A stretch of DNA of 64,000 nt from Collybia mongolica (lineage: Eukaryota; Basidiomycota; Agaricomycetes; Agaricales; Clitocybaceae), in NCBI GenBank assembly GCA_013420905.1, contig JAAXNY010000001.1, positions 186,001 to 250,000 on the forward strand. Direction: 5' to 3'. Position numbers and translations under genes: made by a program. The notes under the pieces are model-generated. The model was not told the DNA's origin. It searched no databases and was given only the letters and a program-made list of their open reading frames with translations. Shown one piece after another: positions 35,110-47,399 of the stretch. Each line of letters opens with the position of its first letter. Position 1 is the first letter of the stretch.

Positions 35110-35290
35110 TAAAATCGTCGGCCTAAACAAAAAATTTATTCGGTAAGCTAGACTTACACAATATTTGATATTTTTTACATGATTAGGGTATCCCTGATAA
35201 AACTTTAATTTCAAACTTGATTATGATCAAAACTATTAATAATATTATTATTATTATGTGCTGAGCAACACGTGCGTCATGCCTTATCTA
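35110..35290. other. AT-rich block
   Basis: Strongly AT-rich DNA with a short ATT-type microsatellite (TAATAATATTATTATTATTA at about 35238). No gene. Confidence 0.6.
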
Positions 35291-35559
35291 TATGTAATTA
35301 GCAAAGATATTTTTCGAGTCCATCCTATACCTCCTACACTTCCTTATACCTCTGGACTGAGCTTCAGGCTCTGTGAGACTTGTTGAATACCAGATGCCTT
35401 CGTTCCTCACCTCTAACAGATGGAAACACCTAAATGATCCCAGCAACAAGGGTTCTAATTCCAAATTATCCTGATCAATGCCCACACATGCATCCACACC
35501 TATATGTGGGTTACAATCACCGGTAGGCTCCTATAAGAAGCAGTATGACCCACGACCAT

Positions 35560-36960
35560 AACATGACCACAACCTTACCACACCTCGGAAACCGTGAACG
35601 ACTCCGTACCGACTTCTACAGAACCTTTAACGAGGTCAGCAATCTACACATATGTAGGGTTCTTAGCATCCCAGTTAGTCCCCACGGTTGGACTATCGTG
35701 GCCTCTTCCTTTCAGAGACGACCTGGTGCTTGGAATAGCCAGGCTTCCAGAAAACCAGCAAAACCGACAAAAATAACAAAAACCTGGAGTAATATCTGCC
35801 TTTTTTTTGCTGATGTCAATGCCTGTGCAGCAGACACACACTGCCCCACATCTATAAATACGGCAGGCCCCTAAGTGAAGCAACACAACGACCCCATCTC
35901 CACTCACTCCAAAACCCTTAACGAGGCCAGCAAAACTAAAAATTCTCAACATTTCACCCGGCCTCCACGCTCGGAGAAGTGTCACCACCTCCCCTTTTAG
36001 ACCCGACCCGGTGCTAGTATCGCTATAAATAATTCTCGGGCAGTGGGCTTTACATACATAGTATTCGGTCGGGGGCCAACCCCTACGGCATCATCAATCC
36101 ATCCGTCTCGGAGGGGGACGGACCCTTATCACTCCCCCCTGAAGCTCACAGGAATGCGATGTAAACCCCGTTCGACACAGTCTTTCGATGGACGAGACGA
36201 CGTGCATTGGGATCAGGTTTTTCTCCGGGACCCATGGACACCCAAAAACGTGTGCGCGTTGCCTAAATTAAACTTTCAGCGAGGCTCGAAGGGTTTTATC
36301 TTCCAATCAACAACCTCGAGCAATAGCCATACCTATATAACACCGGCAACAAGGGTTCTTCTAGTCCTCATCGACGCGCGCACACGGACCCACATCCATA
36401 AATAGTCCGTGACGCACCGCAATCAACCCACCCCACCCCAAAAACCACGAACCACCCCATACCCACTCACTCCAAAACCCCTAACGAGGCCAGCAACTTC
36501 CACACCATCTCCAACTTCCAGTACTTCAATCAGCCTCCACCATTAGACCATCGCGAGATTCGCAACCTCTACATACTCAGGCGCAATTCGGGCGCGGTTG
36601 AGACGTCCCGGTACTAGTGTCGCTATAAATAATATAAATAATCTCGGGCAGCAGGCTTTACATAGCTACATATGATAGGATTCAGGGCCAAACCCACCAT
36701 GCACTCGTCTCGGAGACAGACGCCTTATTCTTATTCCTCCACCCCCCCGGAGACATACCCCCGTACCCGTACCCGCACCGCCGCTCTCCCCAAAAATCCC
36801 CATCTTCACCACCACGATCCCCCTCTCCCGTCGAACGGCGATGACGACGTACACCAGGACCAAGTCTTCTCCCTGGACTCACGGGCATCGAACAAACGCG
36901 CGCGCACCGTTACCTGACCTACGTAAGTAAACCTCCATTAAGGAAAGGCGAGGCTCGAAA
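35560..36960. repeat. Diverged direct repeats in gene-free DNA
   Basis: Several blocks recur in the same order. CACTCACTCCAAAACCC.TAACGAGG occurs near 35898 and again near 36464. GGT.CTAGT.TCGCTATAAATAAT with a following CTCGGGCAG occurs near 36010 and 36610. A third related block (GACGACGT.CA..GG.) occurs near 36198 and 36841. A weaker copy of AACGAGG.CAGCAA is near 35627. Spacing is about 0.57-0.64 kb, so the region is a degenerate tandem array of at least two units. No coding potential or transposase match seen. Confidence 0.55.
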
Positions 36961-37427
36961 GGTCGGGAGGTCGGAAGGTCCTATATTCCAAGACTAGCAC
37001 CCCAGCGACTTTGAGCACGCTCGGACTCACCTCGGAACCGAACCTTTTTCAGCCGCTGAAAAGGACCTCATCCCAATACTCATCCACTACCGAAACGGGC
37101 AAAAACCCTGACAGTCGCCTAACCAAGCGCATACCTCCCCACCCCCAGCCCAGGGACCAGTGACACATGGCTTATATGTATCGTGAATCAAGGTGTAGAT
37201 AGGCTTGGCCTCTTCCATGGGTTGGCCTGGGCCCAGGCCCGCTAGCTCTCCGGATCCCTCGATCGAGGAGTTTATTTAAGCTTGTCGGCGTTCAAGAGAC
37301 ATCATCCATAATTGTTCCGTGCTCAGGTCCCACGTTCCGATGCCATACACTCGTTTGCTCCTATAGGCCGTCGCCGGCACTATGTACATACGTACGTAGC
37401 TCCATGGCAACGCTACATAAAGTAATA

Positions 37428-37624
37428 CAGTCAAACCTCTCATAACCCATACCCATTCGGAGCAACCGCCAGCTACGAGCTCAGCTCTGCACGGAAATCG
37501 GGCAAGACATATCGATAGTACTACGCAATTCCTTTCCTTATACAGCGTTCCGGAAGCTGTAAGTTTAAACATTGGTTGTAGATCTGGGGTTTAGTAGGTA
37601 TGGGTTATGAGAGGTTTGACTGTA
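37428..37624. mobile_element. MITE with Tc1/mariner (pogo)-like ends
   Basis: A 197-base element begins CAGTCAAACCTCTCAT, and the same sequence, reversed and complemented, forms its other end. The perfect inverted match runs for 26 bases. TA dinucleotides flank both sides (37426-37427 and 37625-37626), the target site of Tc1/mariner/pogo elements, and CAGTCAAACCTC is a typical fungal pogo-type terminus. Far too short to encode a transposase, so it is a miniature non-autonomous copy. Confidence 0.85.
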
Positions 37625-38564
37625 GAGACAACGCTCTTGCAGTCGCGGTTTCGGTTGCTACACTTTTAATTTACTTGTCCCTTTGACCGTTTGTCTCCCA
37701 GGATTGCAACGTTGCGTGTGGGGAAGATAGCACTTAAATGGTACGCAGCACATGACATCACAAAAAAAAACGTTGTGCTCCAACGTTATGAAAACCCATA
37801 TGAAACTCAAAAACTCAAAACCCGCACAAAACCCGCCGCCGCCAAGGGAAAGGAAGTGAGCAGAAACACCGACCGGCTTTCAAGATGATCGTTTGGCGAT
37901 CACGATTCGCGGCAAGTCTGGTAGTAATCCTGCCTACATGACCACGCGCGACGTTTGCAAAACGCGTTCAACATGGTTGGAGACCGACTGTGGCGGTTTC
38001 ACCCGAGAACGCGGTGGCCGCTTATCAAGATGAGCCTAAAGGCGCGTAGGAAGCCAGCATGTCGTAAACTGATCCCCGACCTCGGGCATGAACAGAAATT
38101 TGCAAGTCGGTAGCCCTACTTGACTTCGAGAAGAGAAGTAAATGTACCATAATCAATGGCTCTTGAGACACAAACAAAATAAAATACGATCACTGGTCAC
38201 TGGATTATACCACATCAGCCAACTCCGGGTTTCTGTCCAAAGAAGCAGACGAAAGTTATCAGCAACGATGTGATGGTTGAGAGACGTGGAACAGTTGATG
38301 TACATACATAATGATGATGTGAGGGGTGAAAACGGTATTATGCTGTTTAGGGTACTAGCTACAAAGGTATCGGCGAGAGACTGTGTTTCCGACAAGTAAA
38401 TGATACGTCGATCTATACGTGCGATGTGCAAGAAGGTGGGGGGAGGGGGGGATAGTGGATTGGATATCTCGGGCCGAGTCCGTTCTGCCCTGAAGGCGTC
38501 AGGTGGACAACCAGCTGACATGAGAGTGGTGGTAACTCACAATGCAAAGAAAATTGACGAGTGC

Positions 38565-39463
38565 TTATACGACAGAAGAAACTTCTCGTTTGGGCGAGAT
38601 GCTGTCTGCGCTGGTGTCATTCGCAGTACTCTGTTCTGATTGTTCTTGAATGGAGTCTGTATCTGGGCCGCCAAGATCCGGATCGACAGGTGCGGGTATT
38701 GAGATGGTGGGTCCGAACCAGAAGACGGGGTATCTCCGCTGGATGTTGTTGAGGATGAGGGCGACAGCGAGCGAGAGGGCAGATGTAAGGAGGACAACGG
38801 GTAGGTAATACCATCCCATGTCTCTTACTTCAGTGTTCAAGGCGGCGAGCAAGGCAGTAGCACCTGTCCGACACGGAACAAAAAAAATGATTAATGGGTT
38901 ATATCCGATGGGACGGAACATCAGCAGACCTGCAGGGGGGTGGGTTGTAGATGTCATCTGCATAAAGACAATGGACAGCGCGCAGGATAGGGATCCTGCT
39001 AGCCATACGAGGTTTTGGAATTTTTCCTCTGTGGGAAGAAGGTGGAATAGCTTAGTTATACATACGCCTGTCAACGCGCCGATGAAATGGCCCCCAAAGA
39101 GCGCGCGGGGCTGAGCGAGGGGGGCGTCGATGGCGCCGTATATGAGGACCGCGGTCGCGCCCTGGACAATGGATAGTTTAGAGACATTGAAATAGAGAGG
39201 TGAATCGTACTTACATAGCTAGCGACGATAGATGGGACCCCCCTCCTGATAAAATAGTGTGCATGGCCGAAGACTGCCTGTATGAGGGAGATGCCACAGA
39301 ACGCGGCGACAAAAGACCATAGCCAGACGATATACGTTGGCTGAGGTGGGGGTGGGGTTGCACGATAGCCAAGCCATCTTGTAAACCATGCTGGGTATCG
39401 TGCAAGGCGATGCGGGTGGTGATGGTGGGCATGAGCGGATGCTGGGGCCATCAGACGCTGCAT
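38565..39463 (-). CDS. HPP-family integral membrane protein
   Basis: Starts at ATG 39463 (MQRLMAPASAHAHHHHPHRL, His-rich N-terminus). Membrane helices follow: YIVWLWSFVAAFCGISLIQA, then IVASY|GATAVLIYGAIDAPLA across a GTAAGT intron, GGHFIGALTGVCITKLF, LVWLAGSLSCALSIVFMQMT, the THPPAG signature made by splicing out a GTCTGC..GACAG intron, ATALLAALN, and YLPVVLLTSALSLAVALILN. THPPAGATALLA is the diagnostic HPP motif. The cytosolic tail is acidic and Ser-rich. Plant relatives (NITR2 type) move nitrite across plastid membranes; the fungal substrate is not known. A complete and apparently intact gene. Confidence 0.85.
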
Positions 39464-40766
39464 AGTATTGTGAATTGAAGCTTTGAAGAAAGTTGGCTTT
39501 GAACTTACTCTTACAAGAGATTGATATACTCTCCCGACGGGATGAGCTGCGAGAGCACTGATTATATTTCTTGACAGAGAGGAGTTGGCGACAAACGGGT
39601 CCTTATGCATCACCCGAAGGGAATTACATAATTTATAAACGATTATATATAGAATGGGATCGCGATAGCCGAATTTGCCGGGACATTGCCGCAGGAGGAA
39701 ATCGGCAACGCTCCGTGATCTCTCCGTGACAATCTGATCAGGAAAATGCCTTTTCCGAGAACCCCCGTTAACTCTTTCTTCCACGCTTCAAATTCATTAT
39801 AATACGGTTTTCCTCTCAAGCGCACGACATTTGCTTCTATCTTCAATATACACATTCTTCGTATGCTATCGCCTCGCAATTCTTCAACTTAGAAGCCAAC
39901 AACTCCACAAGACCGGATGATTTTTCCACATTTCGGCACATGAGACGGGATAACACCATATTCTCTACCGATGTAGGAAAACACCGGATCTACTACTAGG
40001 ACCGACGACACGGCCAATTACTCCACAGAAGCGATTTCATGGTGTGCATGTCCACCAGTAGGCTATGAGAGTAGCATGCGAATGGCTGCCTTAAGTGCTA
40101 AACCGTTTCGTACATTTTAGGTACACTCTATTTACAAGGATGTCACTCCACCAATTTTGTTTATTCCGTCATGCTGTGAACATTGTCCTATTCGAGAGAA
40201 ATACTTCGGGCCTCCGGCTTCTCTCTCCGATGATCAATATCGTGATTCTAGTACTGATCTTCAAAATTGACATGCAACCCGCCGTTTTGGAAATTCTTGG
40301 GGAAACGGAGAATCACAGGATGCTGAACGATGTTCAAACATACTCAATATCCATGATTGGAAGTTTCTCATAGACGAAACTCTCATCACTGCTTTTTCTC
40401 GATTGCGTGTTACATCCGCTGCAACCATCCACCTGACGGTCTAATTATATTTCTCACGAGAATAATTAACCTTCCTTGAATAACTTAGTGTGTTCTCAAA
40501 GCTCCATACATAAGAGCTTTCAAAGAGTGAGCGTTTTTGCAGATCTCATCATCGACCAGGGGGTTTGACAGTTGATCCTCACACTTTTCCCCCATGTAGC
40601 AGCCCCCTTTCTCAGGTAGAATCCTGTCTCCAATAATGTCGTCACATGCCTCAGCTCGGGCAATCGATGGTGAATTTCTCCCTGAAAACACTATAAGAAA
40701 ACACGACTTTCGTTTTGTGGGAACATTAACATCAGTCTCCTCTGTACATCGTTCTACTTATAAACG

Positions 40767-42819
40767 ATGGCGAGCTTCCTGCACCCTAACGACATATTTG
40801 TTCCCACCTTTATCCAGAGCGTCGTTTTGCTAACATCCATAATCTCTGCTACAGTTTATCTCTTTTCTAAGACCTTCTCAGATCGCCTTGTTGATAAAAA
40901 TGGTAATACAATTCCCAATGGGCCCATAGGTTTACCGATATTGGGTATGTTCTGCCCAGGTACACGGAGAGCCGTAACTAACTATAGACTAAAGGGTCCT
41001 TTCCATTTTTAACACGTTTCCCTGAACGTGCGCTCGACTACTGGGCGAAGAAGTTCGGACCCCTCTATTCCCTATGGCTCGGAAACCAGCTTTGCGTCGT
41101 TGTTTCGGACCCGCAAATCGTGAAGGATCTCTTGGTCACCAACGGGGCCATATTTTCATCACGGAAAGACATGTTTCTTAAATCCCAGACCATTTTTGTA
41201 GGCCGCGGAATTACGGATAGCGGTTACAACGACAAATGGTATGCCCAGCCTTCTAACACTAATTCATGACACCGTTCACCGAAGGTCCAACGATATAGGA
41301 GAAAACACCGCCGAATTGCCGCGGGATCTATAACTGCTCGGGCGGTCGACGCCGACGTTCTTGACATCGAGGCTACGGTTCTCGTACAAGAATTATACAA
41401 ACAAGGTAATGCCGGAACACAACCAATAGACCCTCGGCCACACGCCGGCAGGTGTGCACTTAATAACATGTTGACCATCGTTTTTGGTACGCGCACGGAC
41501 AGCACAAATCATCCGCTTGTGGGGCACGCTCTCAGGCTGTCTCGCGAATTCGCGTGAGTGGTGTTTCAATATTTCGTCACTTCCCCCTATAAATTTACCC
41601 GTGTTCCTTTAGGAACTGTACCGGTCCGGTGACCAATCTCACTGATTTCCTTCCGATTCTCCAGCACGTTCCAAATTATATGACGACACGCGGAAAGAAA
41701 CTCCACTCCGGATTTGTGGAGACATATGGAGGGATGGTCAAGGAGATAGAAGGACGCATGAATCGTGGAGAAAGCGTGCCCGATTGCCTCGTGAAGACCT
41801 TGGTTTTGACGAAAGAAGCCGAAAACTTGGAAGACATTGATATGTATATTATTGCCTCTTCGCTGATGATTGGTGGGGTTGAAACGGTCAGCATCACTAC
41901 ATGATCAGTAACGTTTCCTCAGGTTCGGGCACTCACACACCTATATTATTTATAGACTTCTGGTATCATACAATGGTTCCAAGCTCTCATTCCATCTTAT
42001 CCCGACATACAAGCCAAAGCGCACGCTGAACTTGATCGCGTGATTGGTCGCAACCGCTTACCCACTGTCGAGGATGAGAAAAACCTCCCTTACATTCACG
42101 CTATTGTTAAGGTAGAATCAGATTGCATAGTGCCTTGTGTATTTCCACGTATTGATTGGAAATTGGACATAGGAAGTCGAGCGTTGCTACAATCCCTTCT
42201 GGCTTGGCATTCCTCATTCAAGCACCCAGGATTTCACTTACCGCGGCCAGTTTATCCCCAAGGATACTGTCGTCGTGTTAAACACTGTGCGTTTTGTATA
42301 GAATTAGACCGTGTGCCTGATCTTCAACAGCTAACACATTGCACAGTATACTATGCACCATGATCCCCAAAGGTACCCTGATCCCCACACTTTCAATGTG
42401 CGTCATGATTTCCATGGCTTTAAAATATTGATAACTTTATACCGCATTTCTGCACAGCCCGACCGCTACATTCATGATTCTACAACGTGTGCGGAATCTG
42501 CTAATCTAGCAAACGCCTATGAACGTGATCATTGGATGTTTGGAGCTGGGTGGGGCTTATTTTCGTTCTATCGTTGTGTGGACATACCCCTGATCGGTTT
42601 GATTAATACAGTCGTCGAATCTGCCCTGGAATGGCGGTTGCGGAGCGAGAAATATGGCTGGCCATTTCTCGTATGTTATGGGCCTTCAACATGGAGCAGA
42701 TTCCGGAGGAGCCTATCAACTTGAACGATTATGATGGCCTTTCCGGCCGCTCACCTGTACCTTTCCGTATCAAAGCGATACCGAGAGATAACAAGGTCGC
42801 AGAGGTCCTCGAGGTTTAG
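40767..42819 (+). CDS. Cytochrome P450, tandem copy 1
   Basis: Starts at ATG 40767 (MASFLHPNDIFVPTF) with an N-terminal membrane anchor and the proline-rich hinge NGPIGLPILG. The K-helix ExxR is EVER, made across the intron after IHAIVK (GTAGAA..CATAG). The I-helix reads MIGGVETTS. The heme loop FGAGRRICPG forms when the GTGGGG..TACAG intron near 42551-42616 is removed, and it holds the cysteine ligand. The end PEEPINLNDYDGLSGRSPVP resembles fungal P450s related to phenylacetate hydroxylases; the class is a guess. Exons are short and all junctions examined stay in frame, so this copy looks functional. Probably an ER-bound monooxygenase; substrate unknown. Confidence 0.85.
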
Positions 42820-43986
42820 CTCAATGACGGCCTATCCCCGGACCCAAACTTTATCCTAGTACTTAGACATCTGGCATACTTGCTTTATTTTAGCCCTACC
42901 ACGTATATTCATTCCAATATATATGATCCCCGCAGTGTCATAGAAATATGTCTGTTTCTCAAGGATGTTGCCGTGATTGCATCGCGGCTGTTCCCGGTGG
43001 TATTTACACCTCAGATCCGCGGCTTGCACTCATAGCGCGAACCATAACTTGAACACTCGCGTACAAAAGGCATCTTACGAAGCGTCAAAGTGGCTTGGTT
43101 GTCTTCTTTATATGCTGTTCCATGCACGAAACCGCCTTTATCTCCAAGAATCCCCACATAGTCCGGTGTGTGGTGGGAGATCACCACATGAAAGTCGTGC
43201 CAATTGCTAGCTTAACCGAGACCTCTCTGTCTATCCCGTTGTGTGATGAACACTGTCTTATTTGAAAGGATGTAACAAGTCGGATCTTGTCTTTGATGGC
43301 GAATGTTGTGATCCTGGTGAGAATTCTCAAAACTGACATATAACCGTTTTGTACGTGACAACCTGTCCGGCCTCTTGGGCATAATGGTGAGACTAATGGA
43401 CATTGATCAACATTAAGGAACCCTTCGAAGATGTTGCCCTTCTTCCCCACACGTGAAGATCCAGGGATGCGTAATCCTCTATTACATTGGGGAGTTTTCT
43501 CATAGACGACACTCTCATTATTTGATACTACGCTCTCTATTGAAATGCACTCCTTCTCTCGCAATATTGGAGCCACTCGCCGATCGGTCTTGTTTTTTCT
43601 CAAGGGAAAGGATAACGCTTGATAGAACTACCCCGGATGGCCCCAAATCTCGAATCTCTGTAAAAAAGCTTCTGTGGGTGAGCGTTTTTGTAGGTGTCAT
43701 TGTTGACCAGCAGGTGCTTGACATCAGATCTTCACATTTTCCCCCATGTAGCAGTTTTCTTTCTCAAGTAGAGTTGCATCTCTTATCAGGTTGTCAACTC
43801 CAAACGTCTGCTACGACAGTCAACATGGACACCTATCTTCAAGCTCCGGACATTCAGTCATCTTCTTCGACGCGCGCCAGGTCGGGCACCCCCCTCAAAA
43901 AAAGTACAGTTTTATTTTTCCGCATGTTATAAAACTAACCTTTGTTTTGTAGAAACAGCAATATCTTCCGCACATTCCTTTAAACG

Positions 43987-46046
43987 ATGGCGAGCTTACC
44001 GTATTCCAATGGGATATTTATCCCTACCTTTACCCAGAGCATCGTTTTGCTTGCCTCCATCGTCTCTGCTTCAGTTTACCTCTTTTCCAGAGCACTTTTC
44101 TCACGCCGTCCCGTTGACCGGGATGGTAATGCGATCCCCAACGGGCCTATAGGCTTACCGATATTGGGTATGTTCTAACCCAGTACACGGAAAGGCTGTG
44201 ACTTACTGCTGGCTCTAGGGTCCTTCCCATTCTTAACTCGTTTTCCTGAACTTACACTTGACTACTGGGCGAAAAAGTTCGGGCCCATCTATTCAATGTG
44301 GCTCGGAAATCAGCTTTTCGTCGTTGTTTCGGACCCGCAAATTGTGAAGGACCTTATGGTCACGAACGGCTCCATATTTTCATCACGAAAAGAAATGTTC
44401 CTCAAGTCTCAGACAATTTTTGCTGGCCGCGGTATTACTGCCACCCCTTACAATGACAAGTGGCATGTCCAACCTTCTAGTACCCATACAAAAACTACCC
44501 CTAATTAAAGATCTGTCGATATAGGAGAACACACCGTCGAATTGCCACTGGATCTTTGAACGCTCGGGCAGTCGACGAGTACACCGACGTTCTTGACTTC
44601 GAGGCTACAGTTCTCGTACAGGAGTTGTACAAACATGGCAAGGCCGGGATAGCACCGATCAATCCTCAACCACACGCAGGCAGATGTTCGCTCAATAATA
44701 TGCTGACGATCGTTTTTGGCATACGCACGGACAGCATCAATCACCCGCTCGTAGGGCACGCTCTCAGGCTGTCTCGCGAATTCATGTCAGTTTACGCTCA
44801 AATAAGCATTCATCATGTTCACTGATACTTACCATCGCCCATGCTTCATCAGGAACTGTACCGGCCCGGTATCCAACCTCACGGACTTCGTTCCTATTCT
44901 CCAGCGCCTTCCAAACTATATGACCACTCGGGGGAAGAAACTCCACTCAGATTTGGTGGAAACGTATGGGGCCATGATCAAGGACATTGAAGCACGGATG
45001 AATAGCGGGGAAAACGTGCCCGATTGTCTCGTAAAGAATTTGATTTTGACAAAAGAAGCAGAAGGCTTGGATCATGTTGATATGTCTATTCTTTGCGCTG
45101 CGTTCATGATCGGTGGGGTTGAGACGGTCTGTACCACTCTTGTACTCTTTCTATAGCTCATACGCTCACACGCCGATATTTACAGACGGCTTCCATCATG
45201 CAATGGTTTTCAGCCCTCATTCCGGCTTATCCGGATATACAAGCCAAGGCACATGCCGAGCTCGACCGTGTCGTTGGTCGCAATCGCCTACCCACCGTCG
45301 AAGATGAGAAAAACCTCCCTTATATTCACGCTATTATCAAGGTAGTAGATCACATCGCACCTTGTGTACATCGTACTGATTGGACGTTGGACATAGGAAG
45401 TCGAACGTTGCCACAACCCCTTCTGGCTTGGTACCCCTCATGTAAACACACAAGATTTCACTTACCGCGGCCAATATATTCCCAAAGACACCGTTATCGT
45501 GTTGAACACCGTGTGTTTTATTTTCAAACCCAGGCCTTGTATTCGACGTTTGACAAATAATGCTTACACAGTATACTATGCACCATGACCCCCAAAGGCA
45601 CCCTGATCCGCAAACCTTCAACGTGGGTCACGATTTTGCCTATAGATCCGAGATGCCAATAACTTTATCCCCTAATTTACACAGCCCGACCGCTACATCA
45701 AAGATATGACATTGTCATCAGAGTCTGCCAATCTAGCAAACGCTTACGAACGCGATCATTGGATGTTTGGAGTTGGGTGAGAATTATCGTCGTTCTGCTG
45801 ATGTGGGAACGTACCCCTTATTAGCTTGATTGATGTAGTCGACGGATCTGTCCAGGAATGTGGGTTGCAGAACGAGAAGTATGGTTGGCGATTTCTCGTA
45901 TGCTATGGGCCTTCAGTATGGAACAAATTCCTGAGGAGCCTATCGATTTGAAGGAGTATGATGGGCTTTCTGGTCGCTCACCTGTCCCTTTCCGTATCAA
46001 AATGATACCGAGAGATAATAAAGTTGCAGAGGTCCTCGAAATTTAG
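43987..46046 (+). CDS. Cytochrome P450, tandem copy 2
   Basis: Starts at ATG 43987 (MASLPYSNGIFIPTF) with an anchor and the same NGPIGLPILG hinge. The second exon gives GSFPFLTRFPELTLDYWA. Later come NLTDFVPILQRLPNYMTTRG, the I-helix MIGGVETT, K-helix EVER (intron GTAGTA..CATAG) and heme loop FGVGRRICPG (intron GTGAGA..TGTAG near 45779-45840). Ends at 46046 in FRIKMIPRDNKVAEVLEI. All hallmarks are intact, and gene structure and intron positions match copy 1. The differences from copy 1 are spread through the protein, so the duplication is not brand-new and the copies may differ in substrate or expression. Confidence 0.85.
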
Positions 46047-47059
46047 CTAATGAGATGCCGACAACCTGTATTCAGCTCTGAAAACCATTCATGTATCTAG
46101 GTATCTAGTGTATACGTTTTAGTGTAACTGCATTACAATATATTTACTTTTTCCATGCTCTTTACAATTTGATCTTCATAACTAGAATCACGAAGTTATT
46201 ATGAAATGTTCCAACTTCTTATTGTTTCCGCCGTGACTGCGTCGCGGCTGTTGGTACACGTTGATGTAGCAGTATTTTTTAACCCGAGTCCAAGTTCCGC
46301 TCACCGACGGACTTAAGCCCTGCTGTTGAAGTATATCTCACGAGGCATCAAGCATGCTTTGGTTGAACAGCCGTCTTCTTTATAACATTCTATGTGCTAA
46401 ACTCTATCAGAGTTCCCATACAGTCCAATCGAGAATTTCAACTTAGCAGAGGCCCAAATGAAAGTACTCCCTCGAAAATTTTGTCACCTCCTTATACAAG
46501 GATGTCGGTTGGTGCCTCGCCATATCACATTCAGGTTCTAGGGACCCCAAACAGCTGTTGGCGAAACTGGTGAAACTATTCAAAATGTCCGCACGCTCCC
46601 GAGATGATAGCCACAAGCGCATTCTGATACCATTCCTAGTGGATGATACTCTTCTCTTCGGAATTGGGATTGAAACTGGGTTATTGTCTTTAAAAAAAGC
46701 TGAAAACACAAGGGTTCTAGGCGAGTGATTTCATGTGTAGGCGAGTTCCCAGTTGCATCTGGCTTCCCGTCTCCTGCTTCAGTACCGGTTGTTCGGGCAT
46801 TCGTACAACATTTGCTCGGGGTTGAGCTCAAGAGCTGTGGCTGGCGAACTCTTTAAACCTTGTGACCAAATCAGATTGAAAAGACCATGGTCCCTAAAAG
46901 AAGCCTTTCTTTGGTGTGGCTCATCGCAAGTTGGAATATTGGGGTATGAATCACCCGGACCGACGTCGCGTGAAATTAATTCAACTTCATCACTCTCTTT
47001 CTCGTTGCCAAATCAAATTGAAGACATTCCTCAAGCTTCTAACTGATTAAGCCATCATT

Positions 47060-47390
47060 GGATTAATTGCACATCGGCAACGATACTGATTCTACGACAT
47101 CAGCGGAGTCAGCCAATGTAGCAAGGTCAGTGAATGTGACCACTGGACCACTGGAGTCGGGTAAACTGGCCGTTCTTCTATTTTTGTGTGCATGCTTCTT
47201 CGAATTATCTGACAAACATCATCGGGTTTGTCTCAGGCATGCGTGTTGCAGAGCAAGATCATCTCTCACATAGTCTGGGATATTGTAGTACGAACTCCTA
47301 GAGCACTGGCATGACCGACAGAAAGGGCACGAGCTTTGGCTGCTCTCGGGTGCTGATCCTGAGGTAAGAAGGTTACGGAGGTCATCGGAT
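47060..47390 (+). pseudogene. Relic of a third copy of the tandem P450 (C-terminal part)
   Basis: The DNA aligns with the last exons of the two P450s upstream. GAGTCAGCCAATGTAGCAAG matches the codons for ESANLAN. ECDHWTTGVG parallels ERDHWMFGVG up to the GTAA intron donor. After the intron, GFVSGMRVAEQ parallels RICPGMWVAERE with the cysteine ligand lost. Further on, CTGAGGT..GTTACGGAGGTC resembles the terminal VAEVLE codons. Frame breaks and the lost heme cysteine mark it as dead; the first two thirds of the gene are missing. Confidence 0.72.
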
Positions 47391-47399
47391 TTTTACTAA

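Larger units (their letters stand above)
40140..46046 (+). repeat. Tandem duplication of a P450 gene and its promoter
   Basis: Two direct copies offset by 3.1-3.2 kb. They share not only the coding parts but also upstream landmarks: TCTCATAGACGA at 40366 and 43498, and TTTCCCCCATGTAGCAG at about 40590 and 43740. The second copy carries an extra patch of about 90 bases just upstream of its ATG. Unit one is about 40140-43200, unit two about 43230-46046. Confidence 0.8.
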
